From: Zoopage sp. CT-All
Taxonomy: Eukaryota; Zoopagomycota; Zoopagomycetes; Zoopagales; Zoopagaceae
Reading direction: 5' to 3'
Assembly: GCA_004114245.1 (NCBI GenBank)
Contig: QZWS01000132.1
Span: 1-23,102, forward strand
DNA: 23,102 nt
In this document: piece after piece, positions 17,116 to 23,102 of the stretch
How positions within the stretch are numbered: the first letter of the stretch is position 1
Layout: every line of letters begins with the position of its first letter
Program-made: the position numbers and the translations under genes
The notes under the pieces: generated by a model
Databases searched by the model: none
The model's input: the letters and a program-made list of their open reading frames with translations, nothing else
What the model was told of the DNA's origin: nothing

Positions 17116-18390
17116 ATGAAAACACACATGCTCCTGCTCACCGCCATGCTCCTGGCATCGTTGCCACCATCAACCATCGGCTCCTTTCGCCAACTGCCTG
17201 CCAAGCCGCCCCAGGAACGCTACCCCCCTTCACTGCTCAATCCGGAATTCTGGTCGGTGACAACGGCCTACTCAGATGACGGTCAAAAGCCTCGACAGAC
17301 ATGCTCAGAGTATACTTCGTCGGGTGCAGCTTCTCGCCCCACTAGCGCCATGCTGACCTCGTTCATTCATTCTGCCTTGGAGACGAACTATTACCCAGAA
17401 GCGTTTCATGAACTTCTTTGCATTGAAAACTTGGTTGATAAACATCAGAAAAGCTGGTTTTATTCATATCGCCTGCCCTTGCATGTCCCCGAGTGCTCGA
17501 CATTTGGCAAAGCCCCCCTCTATTGTGCATTCAACATTCTGTGGCTGGCAGCAGAGCATCCAAATAGCATCGATCCAAAGATTTTTGACATTTCCCAGCA
17601 AAATTTCATTACCAGCATACATCGGGTATTGACCTCAGAGTCTTTTGTCAGAGAACACCCCCAGGAGCTTGTCAAGAAACTTGACGAGTCACAGAAAGGG
17701 CGGTTCAAAACAGAGCTTATTTTAAGTCGAGCATGGAATCGGGAAGTGCTAGTTTGGTTGTCGAAAAACAAGGACCTGCGCGGATCCAGCATGTTTGACT
17801 TTGGCCCCAACGCGCTTTCCGTGCTCTTCTGTTTGCATGCTTATGACACGGTCAGCAAGCTGCCTGCAAACGCATCAGCTGATGCCGTCAAGGCTGCCGG
17901 CAAGAGTTTGCTGTTCCGTTTTCAGCGTCCGGCCTCTCCACTGGTGGTTTCGCCGCGAAGAAACACTCACCACGATACATCTGAGCACCCGCCATTCAAC
18001 TTCAAACAGAATAAGCCTGACTGTAGTTCGAGGCCACACAGTATGCTCAGTCTTCTCGTGGGTCTGAAAACCACTACTTCCATTCCCCACGATACCCTAG
18101 TCAACATCTACGATTTGTACATTACTTCCGTCAACGGCATTGGCCCAGAAGAATTACACGGGGCAATCAGATCCCCACTCTTTCAAAAAGATAGTGACCT
18201 GGCAAAGATCTGGAATTCTGCCTTCATATCTGTTCTGGAAGAGGAGACTAAAGGAAGTGCCAAGAATGAGCCTCGAAAGATATTTACGCCCAAATCGGCG
18301 AAGCAGTTGACCGAGGAGCTGAAGAGACAAGGCCGGCATGAATTTGCCCAAAAGCTGATCGTTAAGCTTGCTGCGTATAGTGTTCTGTAG
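17116..18390 (+). CDS. Unrecognised secreted protein, intronless
   Basis: 424 residues in one exon, unlike all intron-bearing neighbours. The N-terminus MKTHMLLLTAMLLASL, followed by PPSTIGS, is a clear signal peptide with a likely cut after residue 22 or 23. The mature part has six cysteines (in TCSEY, LLCIEN, PECSTF, LYCAFN, LFCLHA, DCSSR), no second membrane segment and no retention signal, so it is probably exported. The middle is helix-rich with aromatic residues (SWFYSYRLPLHVPECSTFGK, YCAFNILWLAAEHPN), and the tail is charged. I recognise no enzyme family. It stands next to a repeat-rich intergenic region, the setting often seen for lineage-specific secreted or effector-like proteins in plant- or animal-associated basidiomycetes. 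That role is inference. The first ATG is used because the signal peptide starts there. Confidence 0.8.
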   Translation: MKTHMLLLTAMLLASLPPSTIGSFRQLPAKPPQERYPPSLLNPEFWSVTTAYSDDGQKPRQTCSEYTSSGAASRPTSAMLTSFIHSALETNYYPEAFHELLCIENLVDKHQKSWFYSYRLPLHVPECSTFGKAPLYCAFNILWLAAEHPNSIDPKIFDISQQNFITSIHRVLTSESFVREHPQELVKKLDESQKGRFKTELILSRAWNREVLVWLSKNKDLRGSSMFDFGPNALSVLFCLHAYDTVSKLPANASADAVKAAGKSLLFRFQRPASPLVVSPRRNTHHDTSEHPPFNFKQNKPDCSSRPHSMLSLLVGLKTTTSIPHDTLVNIYDLYITSVNGIGPEELHGAIRSPLFQKDSDLAKIWNSAFISVLEEETKGSAKNEPRKIFTPKSAKQLTEELKRQGRHEFAQKLIVKLAAYSVL

Positions 18391-19292
18391 AAAAGGACCA
18401 GGGCCTCTGTTTTAACTGTTTGCTGACTATTGGAACAAGCTGTGCTTGTTAGAGGTGCATTGTGTATACTGCTAAAGGGACTTTGCTTCACTCGGATATT
18501 TATGACTACATTGGTCATAGTTGAGGAACAGCATCAAAGCCTGAACACTAACAACCCTTGGTGGCTGGGTGGGGAATGCTGTCAGTGAATAGATACAAAA
18601 TGATACTTCAGCCATTTCCTAGTTTGAACATCTGTTATAGGCTGCCAGGGTGTTGTTCCTACAGGATGGTTGCCCGCTTGCTCTGTCTAACAGGGTTTTC
18701 TTTGATTAATGACCTGGTCCTATTTTGATATGAAGTGCATGCTAACTCAGCATCTATATTCCTCTATTATGTGCATCCAGGTATGGCAATAGTAGCAATG
18801 CCCCAATCATGGCAATTCTGGCCATTATATATAAATACAAAAGACAGAAATTGAATGACATATGCAAAGAAAACATCCTGCACTACTAAGGGCATGCTTC
18901 AGGAACAATATTATACTCTATCAGCTCCTTTGGTCTCCTCCCTTAGTGGCTAACCCATCTGTGTTAATACCAGTATAACCCAATAATACATCCTGTCCCC
19001 CCTGCCTCAGCCTGCCTCCAGCCCTGTTCTAGTCCAGCCACTGCCCTAGCCACTGCATTGTCCTCCCCTCCTAGACCAGCCACTGTCTGGATATTACAAT
19101 GGCCACCAATTCCAATTATCTACACTATTCATGGAGCTACCTATCTGTGATGCCCAATGCTACAATACGGAGGCCAGCTCATTAATTGTGGCCAACCAGG
19201 GCTTTCGCCGTCAACACAACCCACCCCTGGTCACTGGTCACTGTGCCCTGAGGTGGTACCCCGCACACTTGCTGGTCAGCAACACAACCACC
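18391..19292. other. AT-rich intergenic region, no gene seen
   Basis: About 900 bp. The first part is AT-rich with no long frame. At about 18998-19092 there is a C-rich stretch with CCTGCCTC and CCAGCCACTG units repeated two and three times in degenerate form. A short segment at 18646-18668 shares CAGGGTGTT and ACAGGATG with the end of the LTR-like unit near 22288-22307. The last 150 bp must hold the promoter of the aminotransferase gene. Confidence 0.5.
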
Positions 19293-20576
19293 ATGCTTGC
19301 CGCCTTTGTCCCGCCATCCCTCCGCACGCATTGCCGCACACTTACGCGGACAACGCCCACTCTGCTTCGCCGTGCTGCGTATGCCGGCACAAGCACCCCG
19401 GCCGCCGCATCACCCCCGGCCGCCTTCTCCGCGTCGACGCTGACGATGCATCCCACCTCGGCCCCAAAGCCGCTCGTGGCCAACTCCGACCTCGTGTTTG
19501 GGCACACCTTTTCGGACCACATGCTGCTGGCAAACTGGAACGCGACGAGTGGCTGGGATGCGCCGGCGGTGCAGCCATACGGCAAGATATGCCTGGAGCC
19601 GTCGGCATCCGTCTTCCACTATGCCTTCGAGGTGGGCTGCCACCAGCCCCCACGTGTCCACGCGTTAAACCGTTTTTAGTGCTTTGAGGGAATGAAGGCG
19701 TACAAGGATAATGGAGGCAGGATCCGCCTGTTCCGGCCGGACATGAACATGTCGCGATTCAACCGATCCTGCGCGCGCCTCAACCTTCCTACCCTCTCTG
19801 GCCCGGAGCTCATCAAGTGCATCTCGGAGCTCATCAAGCTCGACACGCGCTGGATTCCTGCCGAGCGCGGCTACTCGCTCTATGTGCGTCCCACCATGAT
19901 CGGCACCCAGCAGTCGCTGGGCGTCGGCCCGTCGACGTCCGCCATGATGTTCGTCATCACCGGGCCCGTCGGCCCGTACTACCGCACCGGGTTCAACGCC
20001 GTCAGGCTGTACGCCCAAACGGAAGCGATTCGCGCCTGGCCAGGCGGCGTTGGCGACTGCAAGGTTGGCGGGAACTATGCGCCCACCGTGCAGGCCCAGG
20101 TCGAGGCCATGCAGAAAGGGTATCAGCAGACGCTGTGGCTCTTTGGCCCGGACCACGAGCTGACAGAGGTTGGGACCATGAACTGCTTTATCTACTGGAA
20201 GAATGCTGCCACCGGGCGCCCAGAGCTGCTCACGCCGCCGCTCAACGGCACCATCCTCCCCGGCGTTACCCGCGACTCGATCCTCGCGCTCGCACGCGCC
20301 TGGGGAGAGTTTGATGTCCGCGAGGGACGCGTCACGATGGCCGAGGTCAAGGCGGCGGTTGCCGAGGGCCGGATGCTGGAGATGTTTGGCGCCGGCACCG
20401 CGTGCATCGTCTCGCCCATCAAGCAGATCCGGTACCTCGAGGAGGATATCGAGATCCCGCTGGATGCGACCGATGCCGCCGCACAGGCTGGGCCGCTTGC
20501 GCGGAGGTTCAACGATATGCTTCTGAGCATTCAGTACGGCGAGATTGAGCACGAGTGGTCGGTAGTGGTGAATTGA
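19293..20576 (+). CDS. BAT1: Branched-chain amino-acid aminotransferase, 2 exons
   Basis: A PLP enzyme that interconverts leucine, isoleucine and valine with their 2-oxo acids, using glutamate/2-oxoglutarate. Exons 19293-19631 and 19680-20576 with a 48-nt intron give 411 residues. Class IV landmarks: FGHTFSDHMLLANW, CFEGMKAYKDNGGRIRLFRP, YSLYVRPTMIGTQQSLGV, GDCKVGGNYAPT with the PLP lysine at about 241, LTEVGTMNCFIYW, LNGTILPGVTRDSILALA, and GTACIVSPIKQI. The human redox CxxC is absent (CIVS here). The first 50 residues are Arg/Thr/Ala-rich without acidic residues, a mitochondrial presequence. Met52 (19446) directly precedes the mature region and could start a cytosolic form. The frame is open upstream to 19131, but those residues do not look like part of the family. 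Confidence 0.95.
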
Positions 20577-21539
20577 GCATTAGTGTAACCTTAAGGCTGC
20601 ATGCGAAAAAATGCAAACTGCAACATCCGCCCCTCGCCACCGCGGCTACGCGACTGCTGCTGGTGCATCCAAGACACTCGTTACATTGTCTACACTACAG
20701 TTTTTTAGCATTTTTCACATTATCCTGCTGCTGGACTCCACCGTCCCTCCCATTCCTTGCATCTTGTTAGCCACTATCATCTTGCACAATCTGATAGTCC
20801 ATGTCTTCAATTTCTCCACAGTTCCAAATGCAGAGAATCAAATGGGTAAATTGCAAGATTTCCTAGAGTTAGTGCTGGGCAAGGTGGTGGTGACGTGTTG
20901 GAAGCCTCACTGCTGTAACAAATGTTGGCTTGCATTGGTGGACTTGGAGATTATTACTGCCAATAAGATGTTTAAGAAGAGCCTAGTCTTCAAAGGTGTT
21001 TCAATTTCATTTGGATGCTGCAATACCCCAGGAGCTTGATAGATCAAGATGGATATTATGACCACTCAAGTCTAGGGCCCAGGGGCTTGCAGGGACAAAA
21101 AAGAGGCATAGAGGCAGGTATAACTTGTGTTGCTTGGATAAGAAAAGACAAACTATTCTACTAAGGATTCAATTGTGACAGTAAAGGTTTGAGGCTTCCA
21201 TACAAACTTTTCCATATTGGAGGGCATTTGTAAGGCCTCTTGCAATGTGTTTCATGCCTTTGTCCAGCTGGGGGTAGGTGATGTTGGAATATAGAGTATT
21301 TTAGGCAAGATCAATAGGATGTAGGGCTGGAAGATGTAGTGGAAGAAAGTATTTTTTTACAAGGCCATGTGGCCATAACAGTCTCTTATACTATTGAATG
21401 GCACTATTCAAAGATAGCTGCCATATTTCAACAGGTGATGTAATTGACATAGCTATTGACGGTCATCTATTGGGCAAGGGGCAGTTCTGTAAAGGCTTCA
21501 ACATTGCCTGGGTGTTAATTTTTAACCCAAATCTAGATT
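20577..21539. other. AT-rich region with retroelement-like fragment
   Basis: About 960 bp after the aminotransferase. A plus-strand frame at 20611-21039 includes QMGKLQDFLELVLGKVVV, CWKPHCCNKCWLAL and KMFKKSLVFKGVSISFGCC. It may be part of the same ORF1-like protein as the CCHC fragment downstream, separated by stops. The remainder shows no frame of note and no RNA gene. Confidence 0.35.
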
Positions 21540-22065
21540 TTGCTTAAATTTGGCTGCAAGATCAAAGTAGATGGATGCATTTGCAACTTATGGTACCCAG
21601 GCTGCAACAATACCTGCAGTAAATGCTGGCAATGTGGACACCATGCAGACAGCTGCAATAGTGAATTCCTGCAGCTTGACTATGATGCCAACCTCCTTGT
21701 GGCTGCCAAACATATAATTATCTGGAAACTGCTCTGCAATAGCAGAAAAAGACCTCATCCATGTCACCAGCCTGTGCAATGCCAAATCAATTAAGCAGCA
21801 TAGTGAGAGCAACCAGCATACTGATAAGAATACAAGTATGGAGGTGGAGGAGTGCATGGACATGCATGCAGAGGACGCAACATCCGACCAGGCCCAAGAT
21901 CCCCTGGCAGAAGATGTGTCACTAGTAACCAAAGCCTCTCTACAGACAAACACCAGCACTACCACATCTATAAGTAGTCAAGGAGAGCCGGAAGTGAATG
22001 TGGGGTTTGGTAAAGAGGAGAGCGGCGGAGAAGGTGGAGGGGGATCAAGGATCTGCGGAACTTAA
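21540..22065 (+). mobile_element. Gag/ORF1-like fragment with CCHC zinc knuckle, decayed
   Basis: At 21615-21656 the plus strand encodes CSKCWQCGHHADSC, an exact CX2CX4HX4C zinc knuckle as in retroelement gag or ORF1 proteins. The frame closes by 21794. A second frame from about 21733 to 22065 continues with acidic, Ser/Thr-rich sequence (MEVEECMDMHAEDATSDQ, then glycine-rich GGEGGGGSRICGT), so at least one frameshift separates the two. The fragment ends just before the LTR-like unit at 22071. I take it as a dead retrotransposon piece. Which element it came from (non-LTR or LTR) is not settled. Confidence 0.55.
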
Positions 22066-22070
22066 TGTAT

Positions 22071-22302
22071 TGTTGTAAACAGAAAAGAGACTGCTCTTCA
22101 GCCGTCTATCTGCTCCACACTACTAAATAAAACTTTTGTCTTTTCTTCTTCCTCCACCTTTGTCCTCATTCTATAATCACTCTTATTACAATTCATTATA
22201 ACTGGTCTCAATACCATTACTGAAGCTAAATATCTCTGCATTCCGCCACACCTTTCTACAGTATTGACCTGGATGGATCAATCTAGGCAGGGTGTTACAA
22301 CA
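22071..22302. repeat. Solo-LTR-like unit, 232 bp
   Basis: Starts TGTTGTAA and ends TTACAACA, perfect 8-bp inverted ends with the TG...CA rule of LTRs. The interior has a CTAAATAAAAC block that could serve as TATA or poly(A) signal, followed by a pyrimidine-rich stretch, in keeping with an LTR. The flanking pentamers TGTAT and GGATG do not match, so it is either old, recombined, or one end of a larger element. An alternative is a small non-autonomous DNA element. Confidence 0.45.
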
Positions 22303-22445
22303 GGATGCTCAGGAGGGTCAATGACAAAGAAGGATATATGTATGTTGACCCGACAAAGAGAAAAAAGACTACCAAAGTTGGGCCTGGCTCAGCTTGCTAT
22401 ACTCTAGAGGCTACATGGTGTAACAGTCTCTTTTCTTCTTATCTT

Positions 22446-22463
22446 GTCAACACCAGTGTTGAC
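22446..22463. repeat. 18-bp palindrome
   Basis: GTCAACAC-CA-GTGTTGAC, perfect 8-base arms with a 2-base centre. It lies between the LTR-like unit and the truncated endonuclease. It could mark an element end or a recombination point. No function is known. Confidence 0.5.
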
Positions 22464-22473
22464 CCTAATACAC

Positions 22474-22735
22474 CTAATTACCACAGCACCTCCTCTTTAC
22501 CTCTTCTCCTCCTACTTCTCCCTCCTGGTTATCCTCCCCATCAAGCCGGTCATCATACATGGCCTGATTATTACGCCAGTGGGCTTGGGCTTGTCTTGCT
22601 TTAGCATTGTCTAGATATGTTTCTTGTAATGTGATGATGTCTATTGATTGTTGATGTAGGATGTTGTAGATTTCGTTATGCTTCACTCTATCTTATATGC
22701 TGCACACATTGTATGTTGCAGTTGTCAGCACATGG
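22474..22735 (-). mobile_element. Non-LTR retrotransposon ORF2 start: truncated APE-type endonuclease
   Basis: On the minus strand, ATYNVCSI, an in-frame TAA, then VKHNEIYNILHQQSIDIITL followed by QETYLDN match the start of the apurinic-type endonuclease of LINE-like elements: the NVRS-type first strand and the LQET glutamate motif. About 70 residues remain, then the frame runs into low-complexity acidic sequence and stops near 22474. No reverse transcriptase domain follows inside the window. This is a 3'-truncated, inactive copy. Confidence 0.65.
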
Positions 22736-22741
22736 AGAGTC

Positions 22742-23102
22742 TCAAGCATAACGGTCGGGTGGTGCGCGGATGCACTTTTGACATGGGTGGGAGCTTATCT
22801 GGGCCTGCATGCCCTTGGTGCTGTCCAGCAGAGTGTACTTGTTTGTTGTGAGCAAGCTTATGATCCCTTTGATGAACTGGTCGGGACTCACACTCCTAGC
22901 CAGCTGAACACTGGGCTGTTCCAATGCCTTGGCTTGTTCCGGCACTTCTGAAGCTGCCTCTAGTACTGGACCCGGGATTGGCTCTGGGTCCAGTTTTGGC
23001 TCTGGCGCAGGGGTAAGTTTTGGTATCATCTCCGGATCCAGGGCTGCCACTATGGCATCTGCAATGCCAGCTTGCTTGTCAATCTTTGCCTTAGGTTTCT
23101 TG
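22742..23102 (-). mobile_element. C-terminal part of a non-LTR retrotransposon ORF1 (partial at window edge)
   Basis: An open minus-strand frame enters from the window end (KKPKAKIDKQAGIADAIV...) and stops at 22742. It is Pro/Glu-rich with alternating PEPKLDPEPIPGP, then a helical part (SPDQFIKGIISLLTTNKYTL). Its stop lies only a few bases before the ORF2-type endonuclease start on the same strand, which is the ORF1-then-ORF2 order of LINE-like elements. The ORF1 label rests mainly on that position. Confidence 0.45.

Noticed and set aside
16748-17119. Plus-strand ORF of 123 codons between SUMO and the secreted protein gene
   Set aside because: It has no protein-like features and lies in the divergent promoter region.
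19665-20552. Long minus-strand ORF opposite the aminotransferase
   Set aside because: The plus strand encodes a complete class IV aminotransferase. The antisense frame is a by-product of GC-rich codon use.
1-23102. tRNA or rRNA genes, CRISPR array, bacterial operon or prophage
   Set aside because: I looked for B-box-like sequence, regular spaced repeats and ribosome binding sites and saw none. The spliced eukaryotic genes rule out a bacterial origin.

Overview
The window is nuclear DNA from a fungus, most plausibly a basidiomycete. The evidence is eight intron-bearing housekeeping genes whose introns are almost all 39 to 50 nt (one of 61 nt), bounded by GT...AG or sometimes GC...AG with CTRAY-like branch sites. 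Several start or stop codons of neighbouring genes lie only 24 to 37 bp apart, and fungal-type orthologues are present (an Ygr125w/Vsb1-type transporter, a Cdc7/SepH-type kinase, Nas6, Smt3). The assignment to Basidiomycota is inference from gene architecture, not from a database search. I rebuilt 47 introns by hand from reading frame, splice signals and family conservation. All joined exons stay in frame.

Layout: (1) 110-6673 is a dense block. DPH2 (+, diphthamide synthesis) converges on a TMF1/Sgm1-type golgin (-). Upstream of the golgin on the same strand lies arginyl-tRNA synthetase (-). (2) 6674-8783 is an AT-rich, gene-poor stretch with decayed ORFs and a possible solo LTR. (3) 8784-16712 is a second dense block: a Ser/Thr kinase of the septation/Cdc7 type with an N-terminal calponin-homology domain and a C-terminal C1-like domain (-); a Vsb1-type vacuolar transporter with SulP, STAS and cyclic-nucleotide-binding-like regions (-); NAS6 (+), divergent from it across 31 bp; and SUMO/SMT3 (-), convergent with NAS6. 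(4) 17116-18390 is an intronless gene for a secreted protein I do not recognise. (5) 19293-20576 is a branched-chain aminotransferase with a mitochondrial presequence. (6) 20577-23102 is AT-rich retroelement debris: a CCHC-knuckle ORF fragment, a 232-bp LTR-like unit with TGTTGTAA/TTACAACA ends, and the ORF1-to-ORF2 junction of a non-LTR retrotransposon with a truncated endonuclease.

The genes do not form one pathway. They cover translation (DPH2, ArgRS), Golgi tethering, cell-cycle signalling, vacuolar transport, proteasome assembly, SUMO conjugation and branched-chain amino-acid metabolism. The points most worth a second look are the concentration of GC-AG introns (two firmly required, two probable), the CH-kinase-C1 protein with altered catalytic and zinc residues, the orphan secreted protein beside transposon-rich DNA, and the signs that ArgRS and the aminotransferase may each supply both mitochondrion and cytosol from one gene.
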